Counted from the stretch's first letter, positions 39,201 through 51,309 are shown. The stretch is 64,000 nucleotides of DNA from Lineus longissimus (GCF_910592395.1 NC_088309.1:2172501-2236500), one strand, 5' to 3'. Notes: generated by a model from the letters alone, not told the origin. Translations and numbers: made by a program.

Positions 39201-39934
39201 ACCTTGTGTACATTGTTCTTCTATGAAATGCCTCACAAAAGCTTTAGAATACTATTGGCAATTAAACCAGAATACAAATTTATATAATACCGTGTCATGC
39301 AACATTAAATGTTGACTTAGGGCAGATTTTTTACTGTGATTGGTTCAAACCAAAGGATTGCTTTGTTGCCCTGGAAAAACCTTCCTAATGAGATACCAGC
39401 ATCTTGTACTGCCTTTTTTTTAGAAAGTTACGTTTACACAGTCCTTGAATTTTAGCACCTCACCCGAATTCATATTCCTAAGTGTTTGACTGTATTTTTC
39501 AGGTGACGTCTATGTTTTTCTATAACATGGCAACAAGTCGGTGTATAGGCTACAATGTGTATGCTCTTATGGCTGAAGTCAATAGTTTCTTCCTTCACAC
39601 TCGCAAACTGCTGCAGATGTGCCACGTCCGTTTTGACCACTGGAGTTACAAGATAAATGCTGTACTTAACATAGTCACTTTTGTGGTATTCCGCGGACTG
39701 TCGTTAGGAACCATCACCATGGGGATGATCACACCGGGGGAGCGTTACCGAGTGTCCACGATATACTGGTACACGCTTTGCGGTTCGATGTTTGTGATGT
39801 GGGGCATCAATCCTATCCTGTTTTGGCGGTTGCTCAAGAACGATTTTCTACGAAAAGATTACCAACAGGTGAAGACGGATGACCAGGGCTTGAAAAATGG
39901 CATTGCAAATAATAACATCAAGAAAATCGACTAA
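33224..39934 (+). CDS. TLC-domain membrane protein, TLCD1/TLCD2-like (paralogue 2)
   Basis: Exons 33224-33495, 37083-37165, 37424-37506 and 39503-39934 join to 870 nt (289 aa). Exons 2 and 3 are each exactly 83 nt with the same splice phases as paralogue 1, which shows tandem duplication with structure kept. Shared words include DVRYG, FFQVLNK, GYFLYD (119-124), VNN, paired histidines FHHAA (143-144), AEVNSFFLHTRKLLQM and INPILFWRLLKNDFLRK. The C terminus is KKID, again a KKxx dilysine form. The start is taken at 33224 (GATGG context with G at -3 and MATNLEN); an in-frame ATG at 33161 would add 21 residues rich in Cys and is less likely. Intron 1 (3.6 kb) holds a foldback element. Role as for paralogue 1, by family; what separates the two is unknown. 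Confidence 0.87.
33963..36355. mobile_element. Foldback-type element with ~104-bp terminal inverted repeats
   Basis: The left end (33963-34068) and the reverse complement of the right end (36253-36355) match over about 100 bp, sharing GTTCCGCGC, ATCTTAAGATTGCGCTGCGC, ATTCTTAGGATC, TTGCGCGGCAATCTCGAGAT and CGCGCAAGG. Each terminus is itself made of near-palindromes (CTTAAGATTGCGC / TGCGCATTCTTAGG; TTGCGCG / CGCGCAA). The interior has a tandem array and three diverged copies of GAAAGAAAATGNTGTC at about 34316, 34686 and 34742. The interior frames at 34041-34316 and 34280-34525 do not resemble a transposase I know, so it looks non-autonomous. It sits in intron 1 of TLCD paralogue 2. Confidence 0.75.
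34792..35435. repeat. Tandem array with 276-bp higher-order period
   Basis: Monomers starting AGTGT(C)ATAGTGAGATCTG begin at 34792, 34892, 34980, 35068, 35168, 35256 and 35344, spaced 100, 88, 88, 100, 88, 88. Long monomers carry GCATTAATTACCACTGCTAA; short ones carry GCCTTAGCGGCTTCTGAG. The long-short-short trimer is present twice with almost no differences, then a third long monomer starts. The array lies inside the foldback element. Confidence 0.93.
37991..38040. repeat. Self-complementary hexanucleotide microsatellite
   Basis: About three TTCAAA units are followed, after the word CTA, by about five AATTTG units, so the two halves are reverse complements and could fold into a hairpin of about 18 bp. 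A short relative, ATTTGAATTTGAATTTGA, is at 40690. It is in the third intron of TLCD paralogue 2. Confidence 0.85.
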
Positions 39935-42900
39935 CATCTGTCATCACTGTGGATTTTTGCTCGTATTGTAAATGTCCTACTTATGCCACGTGGACCAGAC
40001 TGACTTTTGTCATCAAGAAGGCTATCGTCCATTTCACGAGGAGAAAAAATGTCTTTCTGATTTTTCTGTGATTTCACAGAAACAACAGCAGTTGAACAAA
40101 ACACTGTGTAGACGCTGTATAGCCAGTTGAAGGGCATCTGAACTGAAGGCCTTTGTTATGTGTGATAGGCCTATGTGTAACAGACTCACCAAAACTGGCT
40201 CAATAATGTCTATACAGAATATTCTTTGATCATGTGAAACTTCAAAACCAGAATTTTATGAACATTCTAGCTTTGCAAAAAATATAACAACGCATGACCA
40301 GCAGTGAGCAATTAAAGCTAAAGACTGTCGCATTTTCTTCACCATATTTTCTGTGCAGTGCCAACCATTCTTGGAATGGGCTTTAAGCCTCGCGCAAACA
40401 AGCAATTTGAATGGAAGCTGTTTAAATCGCTCGTTTGCAGGGTTCTTTAGCGTCTGTTCCTAATAAAATGCCAGCTGGTGACAGTCTCTGACTGGGAATT
40501 TCATCATAGGTTTATAAAATCCATATCTGGAACCAAGTGGCTGGAAGGAATATGATTATGACAAGTGTGTTTACAATGTCTGCCTGTCTTTTGCTATGCC
40601 TATTCTACTCAATGAATAAAAGCTTTGAGGGCAAAAAATAACCAACAGTGTTTGAGAGGGCTTTATTAAGTTACCAAATATTAGATTAATTTGAATTTGA
40701 ATTTGATCGGTGAATTTCCAATTTTTGAGTCTGTGTAAATGCTTAAATACAATGCATATCATTATAACTTATATCATAATTCTGGCAAGAGTTACTTAAC
40801 ATAGTCTCGCACTGACTGAGTTAAGTAAATCTTGTGCAGGAAAACTGCTTTGTGTGCTATCCTCTTGTACTCACCGTCCATCGAGCTGACACCAGTTACC
40901 TAGACACACAAGGCTTAGAGGTCACAGTCCTTGCACCCTCTGTCCCATAGAAGTCTGCCTGTAAGGGTGGGTGGGTGTGGGGTGGGGGTCTTGCTGGGCT
41001 AAAATGAAAGCACTTCGATCTTGCAGGAGGCGACTGCTGGAAACCATTTTGTAATTGTATCGAGCTTTGTCGTGTTTTGAACGGCAGGAGCAGGATTACA
41101 GCCAGAGTTTGTCAATAAACCATTGGCAATGATTCGCACAATATTGTTTATAAAGGATCTTCTGTTAACTCTTGGGTGCTGCAGAATTAATAGTATTTTT
41201 AGAATACTCAAACACTTTCCCACCTTAAATCAGTTTGATGTACATGTAACTTGGCCTATTTTTTTTCTCTGAAAAGGCGTAAGGCTTGGATATCATATTT
41301 TTTTAATGCATTGCATGCATACATGTACATGTAGAGTATATATTTGAACACATGAACTGTGCTTTTCCCTGTGCACATAACGTGGCCGGCTCTTGCTAAA
41401 GAGTACACTTGGGCAGAAATTTTGAAAGTGAGTTAGTAGTATCGGGCGATTCCTTTCACAATTATTTTCAAAGTGATGTGTGATACCAGACAATTCATTG
41501 AGGATTGACTGAGATAAAGACTTAGTTATACATCACACTCTAAAGTTTAGAGAAAACCTTGTCCAAAGATAGGTTACTTTCTGTGAAGAGCATTTGAAGG
41601 AGTAACTGTACTACATGGCTACACCACTGGACATAGTAGAACTAACTCAGCAAAGTCATTAAATCATTTTTTTTCAAACATTAAAAAAAAATCTTTTCTC
41701 ACTTTTCCGCAAATGCAGATCCTTCAGCCAGGGTCGGTCACATTTTGAGAATTATGTTGCATTTTGAAGGTACCGGTATATTTTCATAATAAAACATTCA
41801 GTGTGGGTGCTTGTTGTTTTTGACAAAATTAGAACACTGGCAGATGAGTGTAAATTTGTTGACAGATTGTTTCAATTGATGCACCCATCATCAAACATGA
41901 TTTGTGCTATGAATCGGCTTCTGGGAGCATCAACACGCCAGAGATTAAAGCCAAGTCTTAACACAAAGCAGAATCAAAAGGTTTTAATTTTGCTGCCAGG
42001 CCTGTGTTTTTCTTACTGACATGTAGATGGTTTAGTTAGCTCCCAAGCTACTTGACTGTTTTCATCTGCAGTGGATTCCTGGCCATCTCCGAATGAATCT
42101 CTCCTCTAATGACATGTTCTTGGAGCTATCCATGTTCAATGTTGATTGGTGCATGAAAGAAGCAGGTGCATGATTGAAAGAAGCAAGTTATTGTTGGGAC
42201 TGTCCTGATCATCAGGAGTCCCGAATTCATTTGGCTTCCAGTTTCTGATTTCGTTGCCTTTTGCATAAACAAAAGAAGAATATACTGGCACATACTCACC
42301 TTTAGCTGGAAGATTTGCAGATGATAGTGAGGTTTAGAATTGTTAGGAGTCGTCTCAATATGCCGCTTTTTCAGCAACATTTGTAATGCTGGCATAAGGC
42401 AAGAGTGGTGTAAAATTTGTTGCTTTAAGACATATTGACTGTGTAGACAAGTTGGCTAACAAGCATGTCATTACTTGTCACTTGGGACGTTGCTGAAACT
42501 TACTATTTTGTCGGGGTGGAATCAATGTTTTCCAAGTCAACATACAGTAGAAGGACCATAGACTGTTTTGTATTTATACTTGAAATCTTTGTCAACCAAG
42601 ATAATGTTGAAGTTGTTAAACCTGAAACAGTTATTGAATGTAAGGGTCACAACACAAATGTTTTTTCTACATTGGTGGCTCCTGTGTACATTTTGTATAG
42701 GGAGTGACTTTGTTATCATTCTATAAGAATGAACTTGTGTGTAATTATTGTGTTGCCATTACCAGTGTATGTTGCTATCGAGTCTTCTCACTTTAGAATA
42801 GGTCCCATAGACTATTCTAACTCACTCCAATTGCAATGTAGCATACATGTGTTAGATAGGTAGTAGTTTGATCGGAATATGGGACCTTCTCTAAAGTTAA

Positions 42901-45900
42901 TTCGAGAAATACTATAGTGCATTTCAGTTCTTCATTATTTTCCCAATAATTGTCTCTAATAGGGATGGTTCATTAGAGTATACATCTTTTGTCTAGTCGC
43001 TTTTTCTTCTGCATTTTCTTGGATTGTTTTCAAGATTGAACATGGTGAGATCTTTCACCTTCAAAAAGCTGGACAAGAGGTCGTATTTTAATATTGGATT
43101 GGCATTGTTATTTAAAGGGACAAGTTCGCCATCAGATATGTTGGCTTTTCATATGAAAAATGATTCCACTTTCAACAGAACGTGATCAAAGGCCAACCTG
43201 AAATTTGTAAGCCACGCGAGTGAAAAAATAAGTTGTCAAAGGTCAGCTTCAGTGTGTGATACTATATGTGGCAGTGCACAGGGATACTATCCTCCTGGCC
43301 AGTCAAAGTTGTCCCTCAAAGGTGCAATCAACTATAACAGTTCATCATGCTAACTGTTAAAAATGAATATAAACATATTCAATTCCTGGTTCTGTCAATC
43401 TGTAACCGCCAGCCGTAACAATCATGTTTAATAATATGAAATTGCTTTCTCAGACACCCTCCAATATTTCAGATTTTCCCTTTCTATTGTATCTGTTCAA
43501 GGAAATATTGACTCTGAATCCTGTAGGTATCTTGGATAATGCTTTCATCATACCTTATTCTGACGCTTTACTGTAAAATGACATACTGACACTTGGTAAA
43601 ATCGAATTGTATTCAGTCAATTTGGATTGTCTCCTATATAGTACTTATTTGTGATGAGTGTAGAATTATATTTTTATTGCAGGTTTTTTCATAAGTATGA
43701 TGATGATATTGTATAATATATTACGGTATTTAACCTATTATCGAAGCACTGTCTGTAAATATTTGAATAATGTAGTTTGCTAATCTGTTATCACTGTAGT
43801 TAGGAATCTATAACAATTTCAAATTGGCTGACATCATGTTAGATCTGCTGAATTTCTACTTTGTGTATTTCACATTGGATTCATTCAATGACAGCTTGTT
43901 GGAATGTCACGAGAGAAGGGGTTTTTGAGCTAGCCTTTGTGTGTATAATATAGAAGCTGCAAGTGGAAAAAAAAGCATTGGCCATTTGTCGCTGAAAGGG
44001 ATATCAAGACAGGAGCCAGGAGGCCCAGATTAAGTTACTTGAGATGCTGATACGGGTGATCTCACAGCTCATTGGCACTGATTGTGGTTTCACAAGGTCT
44101 TCAGAACTTCGCCAGCTCCAGACCCTAAACTGTGAATTATTTGTCACCCTGAGACAATGAGTTGGAACCTCCTGGCTCCTGCCAATAGTCCCCATCCCTG
44201 TATCATGTATTTTACATAAACACAAGCCTTTGCTATAACCGTTGCACCACAGATATTGCGTAGAAGTGGTTGTTAGGTGGGACTTGGCTTTGAATGCTAT
44301 AGATCTCAAATTGTTGATTTTGATGTGTAAGCTCTGGCCGTCGCACTTAGTGTGACTGGCTCCGATACTACTAGTGATAGTGTCTGGTTTTGATAAGAGA
44401 AAGGCTATTGCTTCAGTAGAGAATTTACATGTAGTTTATTTCAATTTATCAAAGAGTTGCTTCCCTAGTTGTACCCGATTATGAATAGAATGTCTATAAA
44501 GAGAAACAACGTAATGTATTTGGGGTCAATCATTTCTAAACTCAGATATTTTCATCACAACGTCATTGCTCAATTCTGTGATTACAAACAAACAATATTT
44601 TTACATATTTCTTGATATTTCCAACCTATCTCTAAGAATTCTCCTGAATCATAGAACATATAAAGGGCATACAGTAATCATGTGCTAACACACTGGCACA
44701 CAGGCAAACAGTATCCTCAGTAGACTCCTGGAATTTTCTTCCAAGGCAATACTATGAAGTAGAGGGTACAGAGGTCTTTTATGATATTCCTTTCAACCCC
44801 AGTTTCATCTGCCACGAAAGATTCCAGCAAGTCTGCTGATGTTTGTACTTGTATAAATGTAGATGTATTTGGTCTGAAGCACAAGTGTCTTGTTGATATC
44901 GAACAGATTTTGTTGTAATTTTCTCTGCTGGAGTATTAAAATCCAAATCCACTTTAAAAGTGGCATCGAGTCATAACTATGGCAAACATAATGACGAATC
45001 CAAAATTTGAGCAAGTCCGCCACGGACGAATATTGTAAAAATAAGGTCATTACAGCTGATGACATGTGTTGGCTGTTTGTCTCAAAATGATTTCCCCTGA
45101 TTGGTTGTTTTTCTGGTCTTAAAACAGACCTTCTCAAGAGCCCTAAAAGACTATGTCACCGAGTGGATTCATCACCTCGTCGATTTTCAAGTTGTGTGTT
45201 AATTACATTAGACTGCTTCTCAGCCAACATGAGAAAAAGGGCAGATATTTATTATTGATAATTTTGTTGTGTTTGATAGTTGTTGGTGAAAGTCTTTGCT
45301 TTATTTGGAATGATTTTCTTTGGCCTATCTTTTCTTTCATGCAAATTTGGTAACATCTGAAGCTTGTCTGGGGCTCTCACTTGCTCAGTTAGGTCATTCA
45401 GTTGGTTACATGGTTGTAAATTGTGCTTTGGTACATGATGTAAACTAATAAGGATCAATAAATTTTATATACATGAATGTGACAGCACACTCAAGTCCTT
45501 CTTTATCTTTATTTGCTGTTGGAATAGGGCCTATTTCTCACTCGTTTTTTTGCAAAAGACTGAGAGATCAAGGACGATGTTTGTCAATAGACATCAGTTC
45601 CCCACCAAACTGCCTTATACCGGATATCTTACTGTTGACTGTGCTTTAAGAGGGACTAGGCGTGGTGCCAGTCTCTCTTAGACTTGTTAGAGCACAGTCG
45701 ACAGACAGACAGACGACCATGCCGTCCCGAACTTCGGGCGATATGGACCAATCTGGGAAAACTCAATGAGGAAGGTATGCTCATTAGCATAATCTATTAT
45801 TAGCCCCTGCTCGAGTCAATCTTGCGCTGTGTTGCTTCTGCCCACATACATCGTGCTGGAAAACGTCTCGTACAAAGGAAGCCTGGCATGCGCAAGACTA

Positions 45901-46769
45901 ATAAGTAAAGAACTTCTGGCTGCGCGAGACTACTGTGATAAAATGACCATGTCTTGAGGATTGCTAGTACATGTAGTCTAGTATAGTAGTGGGTTAACGT
46001 ATGCTGTCGCCATCTGGTGTTCTTTGTTCTTACTAATCATCAAGTGCTCTTGAACTGTGATTCTTGTGAAGGTGCTTTTATTCTATAATTAAAGACGATC
46101 CCGCCATGTTGGTGAAAACCTGAAGTTGTTCAATTTTTGTCGTGGAAATAACCACTTTGTTTCAAAAAACCAAAAAACATCCGAAAATAACCCCCTTTTC
46201 CCAAGTAACTCAAATAATGACAACAAGAACCAGTTGATGGATAACATATAAATATTACTATTTACTATGAAATTGATCATTTTATATGTAGTTTTTTTCA
46301 TGTGTCCGATTATAGAAAACAAAATGAAGTGCAGGCTACCCTATTTTTACATGGGTAAATTTTTGGATGAGTACGATTATTTACATGCCTGTTCAATCGT
46401 CAATATCGTACTGCAGCTGGCTCCTCCACTCTGCTCACTGCTGTCTCCCATCCATAGTGTGCTCTGAATCGATAGACTTTCTTTGTCAGAAACCTAATTT
46501 GTAAGCAGGCCACAGAGCAACCAAAGCAATGTGTGAATGCGCAACAATGCAAAAAACTCCAACGTATGGGCTGAGTCAAGGGACACAAAATCTTTGTTTC
46601 CACCCGCCATTCCAAGATCAAAAGAAAATCGCGGACACATGTGTAAATGATAAAAGTGTTTTTCCAATACTGAGACGGGCTGCTGAAACGTGGACATCAG
46701 ATGTGGGCTTTTGGGACCTCTGTAGATTCGTACCCTCACCACTGCAGCAAAAACGACTTTGTCATCTTA
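39935..46769. other. Long spacer between TLCD paralogue 2 and RPUSD4
   Basis: A plus-strand AATAAA at 40615-40620 could end the paralogue 2 transcript. Beyond it I see no open frame with family similarity over nearly 6 kb. Features are ACATGTACATG palindromes (41240, 41322), a G-rich run at 40965-41000, and a SINE-like piece at 44158-44262. A GC-richer stretch at 45640-46110 contains CCGCCATGTTGG at 46100 (a YY1-like site on the minus strand) and could hold the RPUSD4 transcription start. Confidence 0.35.
44158..44262 (-). repeat. tRNA-derived SINE-like head
   Basis: On the minus strand GGTGCAACGGTTATAGC resembles an A box and GAGGTTCCAACTC, about 65 nt later, a B box. Nearby CAGGAGCCAGGAGG (44011) and CCTCCTGGCTCCTG (44168) form 14-bp inverted arms. 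It is probably a decayed SINE. Confidence 0.35.
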
Positions 46770-46922
46770 CTATAGATTCATGCCCTTGATTGGGAACAGC
46801 GTTGATGTCACGATGCAATGTAGCTCTAACGGTTTTATATTACTGTAAGAGTGTAAAGTGTAACGTGACGTGACGCGACTTCTTCATAAACGTTGTTCCC
46901 AATCAAGTGCATGAATCTGTAG
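46770..46922. mobile_element. 153-bp MITE with 35-bp inverted repeats, TA-flanked
   Basis: The left arm begins CTATAGATTCATGCCCTTGA and continues TTGGGAACAGCGTTG; the right arm is its reverse complement with four mismatches. The element is flanked by TA on both sides (46768-46769 and 46923-46924), as expected for a Tc1/mariner-type insertion. There is no coding capacity. It ends 38 bp before a good splice acceptor (CTCTTTTCAG at 46951-46960) upstream of RPUSD4, so it lies in a probable 5' UTR intron. Confidence 0.8.
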
Positions 46923-46985
46923 TATTGACTGTTTTTGTAACACTTGTAATCTCTTTTCAGGTTCCGATCTACCACTGCCTAGCAT

Positions 46986-47023
46986 ATGCGGTGTCCAAGG
47001 GGAAAGATAAACACTTGCTGATG
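46986..47023 (+). promoter_or_regulatory. Upstream ORF and start-stop AUGUGA before RPUSD4
   Basis: If the mRNA includes this stretch (downstream of an acceptor at 46960), an ATG at 46986 opens 11 codons ending in TGA at 47019-47021. The A of that stop begins ATG TGA, a minimal start-stop element at 47021-47026, whose stop shares its final A with the main ATG at 47026. Such overlapping small frames commonly reduce or regulate translation; that is inference here. Confidence 0.4.
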
Positions 47024-47025
47024 TG

Positions 47026-50000
47026 ATGATACTGCCTTTTCTAAAGAGGTGCAAGATGATAATGCTACAGAGACATATTTTGCCGGCAGTAAGGCTGCAA
47101 TGGCTCAGTCATCATCCCACAAAATTGCGGAGAATAGCACTCCAGAGTGCTGGATCAAGTACTCGTTTCAGCTTGATAAAGTCACAGCTTCCAGTGCATT
47201 CACCTCGCTACTTCACTTCCAGAAGCTCTGCTCTATGTAATAAGCCTACATCAGAATCACAAAATATACCAACTGGAGATCATGAAAATGATGCAGTTGA
47301 CTTTTTTGGGATAGAAGAGTATGAGCAGAACATGGTGACGATAGCTTCAGCAGAAAAAGATAACTTTGGTGCTTTGAAAAAAGGTACAAAACCTGCTAAA
47401 ATATCAATATCTGTCAAGGCAAAGAAAGCTAAGGCTGATAGCTTTCAACCTTTGAATAGAGACCATGACATTTTAGAGACTTCATTTGGGTTGATAAGAC
47501 TTGATGGTCGGAGAGCAGAGAGGAAACTGAAAGGTGATTTGAAGTCGGATCAAACAATTCCAAATCCAGAATCTACATCTGGGTCAGACTTTATTGATGA
47601 GCAATATTTTCAGTATGAGGGGAGTCTACAGCAGTCTGGGCACTGTAGCCAGAGTTATATCCATCTTGAAGAAGAGGCTAAAGAGTTGTCCAGCACGGTA
47701 GACCTGGATACAAATTCTCCTCCAAGTAAATCATGTGATGACTTTGAAGTTCCCTCAAATCTATTTGATGAACAGTACTTCGGGTCAGTCCCAACACAAA
47801 GTGCTACCGAGCTGTCTAGTAAGTACAGTGAGAAGGCTGTGGAGCAAGAGCAGAAGTCTGAATTGAATGTTAAACAATCTCTAAATGAACAAGCCTCACT
47901 GGATGATCTGAATATATTTGACCAGCAAATGTTTGGTCTGAAGGAGAGAACTGAAACTGAGAACAACCATGCAACCTCTTCTGTCTCTGAAGAGGAATCG
48001 ACTGAAACTAAAAGCAAGCCTGCCATTTATTCTGTGACAGAGGACATGAAAAAACAGTTTGGTCAGAATAATGATGTCAGGAAAACAGAACGAAAAACAA
48101 AGCTGAGACCTGAAGAAATGGAATATGAATTTCACGAGCCTGTGACAGAATGGAAGAAGAAAGTGAAGTCGATTCCTGTGCCGAATGTTAAAGAACCAAA
48201 AACAGCTTATGACATGGCAATGAAGATACGTCAGGAAATGAAAGATGATGGCAAAGGTATGGTCATTAAATTGTTAGGGGTAATGTTCAGGGCCCTGTGC
48301 ACCAACTGGCAAATTATTACATTACGACTTCAGTCAAAGTGGTTTACCTGTTACCCTGGGTTTGAACTTCGATACTTCAAAGTACATCTACAATGTAAAA
48401 AGGCATGTTCCAGTGTCATTCACTGTGCGGGACTTGAGCGAAAGTCTAACTAAGCAATGTGTTTGAAGTGGTAGTTTGACTGTTTCAGGAGAGCGGTTTT
48501 TGGGCGATGTGGACAGTAAAGGCTTCCGTATCCTGAAAAGTCAGGTCCCTGATTTCTCGCGCACGCGGGAGGTGGTCATGGTTGACCTGCTCAGAGACAG
48601 TGTCATTTACAATGACCGTAAGTTACATTTTACACCTTGAACTTGGTGTTTTGTTTTTTCTCCTTTTGGATGTCTCTAGGCCTGGCAAAGTTTGAAGCCT
48701 TTTTCTAGATGTCTATCTATTACATCTAACTAACTCCTCAAGCTGTAACAGCAGAGGTCGTGGTGAGGACTACTTGGCTTTTACAACAGCCACTTATCAC
48801 ACTATGACTTACATGTACACATCATAATCTTCGGCTCTACATGTAAATAATCATTTGTCACTTCTCTTCCAGATGATATTGTAGCTATCGACAAGCCTTA
48901 TGGGCTTCCAAGCCAAGGTGAGAGTTACAGACAAATTCTTTGACAGACTGAAGATTGCCTATCGTATTGGTTAGCACATCTACCATCAATACACATAATG
49001 TTTAGAAGTTAGACTTAGCTTTATACTTGAATGTTCATCAAAAGAGATTGAAGATGAGCAAAGTCTTTGAGATTGTCTTGATTCAGTTCATATTCTCAGT
49101 AGGCACCTCACAGATAAAATGCAAGTTCTTCAAAAAGTTACATTTTCATCTTGTGTATTGTAGGTGGTGAAGGTGTCAATCACAATATCGCATCCCTCCT
49201 CCCAAAATTTGCCAAGAAAATTGATGCATCTCTTGAAACTCTTCATAGCGTCCATAGACTCGACAAGGACACAACTGGTGTTATGGTATTTGCTAAGTAA
49301 GTACAATAAAATATGTTCATGGGAACAAGCGACACGCATGTGTGTCCTGATTACAAGACGGGGTATGATCAGTCTGGGCTAGAAACTGTCTGTTAAGCGG
49401 TGCACAAATGAGCTATTGTCAAAACCGCTGCAACCTGCAGTTACATGTATAATCACTGTAAAACCAATAACCGCTGGGTTTGATACTGATAACAAGTTAC
49501 TACAATGGCCGCCACGATGGGCGATTTTGTTGCATGCTGTGTTTGGGTCGACAGATCAAATCCATGGTCGAAGAGAGTTTTCAGTACTTTCAGTGCCGAG
49601 ATTTGGCAGTGCGATGTGTTTCCTTACTTCATCCTCATTCTAGGACTCGGGAGATGCAGCTCAAACTGACCCGCATGTTTAAAGACCACGAAGTCGTCAA
49701 GAAGTACTGGGTGATAACGAAAGGAATTCCTGATCCTCCAAGTGGGGTGATTGAGATTCCCATGGCTGAGGGTACTGTCAGTGGGGCATATAGGGTAAGA
49801 TTCTTTTTCTTTGGCAAGATTTGCCAAATTCCTTACTGACGGTTTAACTATTTCAAGTTGATAGGATAATGATGATGATAGTAACCATTACAATCGAAAC
49901 TTACAATGCAAAAAACACAGAACTCATATTAATGTTTTCAGGATTTTGAGTCTACATGTAAAAAGTGTTCTTCTTGTGATGTCTGATTTCACTTTGTTGT

Positions 50001-51068
50001 TCTGTGCAGATGTAGTTATAGTTTTGGGGGTGGCAAATAAATTAATCGACTTATTCGAAGATCATCTGCTAATAGATAATCTTTCCTTTGCAGATGGTAC
50101 TAAAACCTGATTATGACGAGAAGACTAAGTTAGTTATGAAGAAGAGCAGTGTTGATACGTCCCAGGCGATTACCAAATACAAAGTGTTGGACAGCAACGA
50201 TAACGTCGGTGCTGCCTTGGTTCTATGTGAGCCAAAGACAGGTATGCATACCAGTATCTGTTTTGTAAAAAAACGGTAAACTTGGTCTACAGTCTGCTAA
50301 GAATCGGTACCTTTGTCCCGTTTACACTTTTGAGTCAGGTCATCCCCTTTGCGGTTGTTTTCAGCTGGCTGGTTGCATAAGTGTCTTCTCTCTTTCATGT
50401 GTTATTTTTTTCTTCAAGGTGTCAAACATCAAATCCGCTGTCATCTCTCATTTGGATTGAACATGCCTATTCTTGGAGACCACAAGTACTCCCACTTCAC
50501 AAAGTTAGCTCCTCAGGTGAGAAAGTACTGACTCCCGCACATAGGTGTACCTACATCATTCATGACTGCAAACATTGAGGCCACTATTTTGGATACGCTT
50601 CCCCACAATTCGTAAAGTATATCAGAGGGACAGGCAGATATCAGAATCAAAGCAGTCAATCAGAAATCTCCTGAGGCTTTGACATTGGGTGATATGAATA
50701 AAGAGTAGTAAATGCTTTTATCTAAAACTCCATGTACATTTACACTTGACCTTTCTGTACAAAATTGAAGTAAAAGCATTTGCTAGCCTTTATTCATATC
50801 ACTCCCTGGTTTGTTGCTGTTAAGAAAACTCTGAGGAAAGTAGCCTCCCTGAATTGTTCTGACGTTTCTCTTGCAGCGTTTGTTTCCTGCCATGCTGCAG
50901 AGACTTGGTATCCGTCAGAGTAAGGTGCGCCACGTGCCGATGCATCTTCATGCCAAGTCAATAATCCTCCCAGGCATATTGGAGGGGAGGTACCTGCATC
51001 TGTCCACCAAGTTACCAAGACATTTCGTGAAAAATATGAAGAGCTTAAAACTGAAACCGCCACAGTAA
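47026..51068 (+). CDS. RPUSD4: Mitochondrial RNA pseudouridine synthase, RPUSD4 group
   Basis: Exons 47026-48256, 48489-48617, 48873-48917, 49164-49296, 49644-49794, 50094-50241, 50419-50516 and 50877-51068 join to 2127 nt (708 aa; human RPUSD4 is 377). The RluA catalytic motif HRLDKDTTG is at 499-507 with catalytic Asp502. DIVAIDKPYGLPSQGG precedes it, and VVKKYWVITKG, GVKHQIRCHLSFGL, PILGDHKYSHF and the C-terminal LHLHAKSIILPG-like block (MHLHAKSIILP) follow, as in RPUSD4. The family isomerises uridine in mitochondrial RNAs (16S rRNA and some mRNAs) inside RNA granules. The N terminus (ILPFLKRCKMIML, then many Arg/Ser/His and few acids to about residue 70) fits a mitochondrial presequence. 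About 330 extra residues, all in exon 1, are acidic and low-complexity with a repeated [FI]DEQYFG-type motif. The start is the first ATG of the open exon. Confidence 0.9.
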
Positions 51069-51309
51069 TTTGGCCATTGCCAATTTATTCTGTGATATAT
51101 CGGGTAGGACATTTCGAGCGGGATATGTTGTGTTTACTCATATTGGCTGACTCAGCAAGAATGGTTTCATAACTGTGACTGTGGTATAGTAATATGTGTG
51201 ATTTTATGTGCATTTTCTAAAAAAAAAAAAATATGTTTTCTCGGAAATCTATAGTTTTGCCTTATTACATGTGTCAATCCATTGTTTCCTACGGATTATT
51301 TCATGCCTT

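Noticed and set aside
46529-46789. 86-codon plus frame upstream of RPUSD4
   Set aside because: It runs into the MITE at 46770 and has no family similarity or splice context.
48257-48453. Open reading through the first RPUSD4 donor to a stop at 48453
   Set aside because: Family homology leaves exon 1 at AAAG/GTATGG and resumes in frame at 48489; the read-through part has no RluA similarity.
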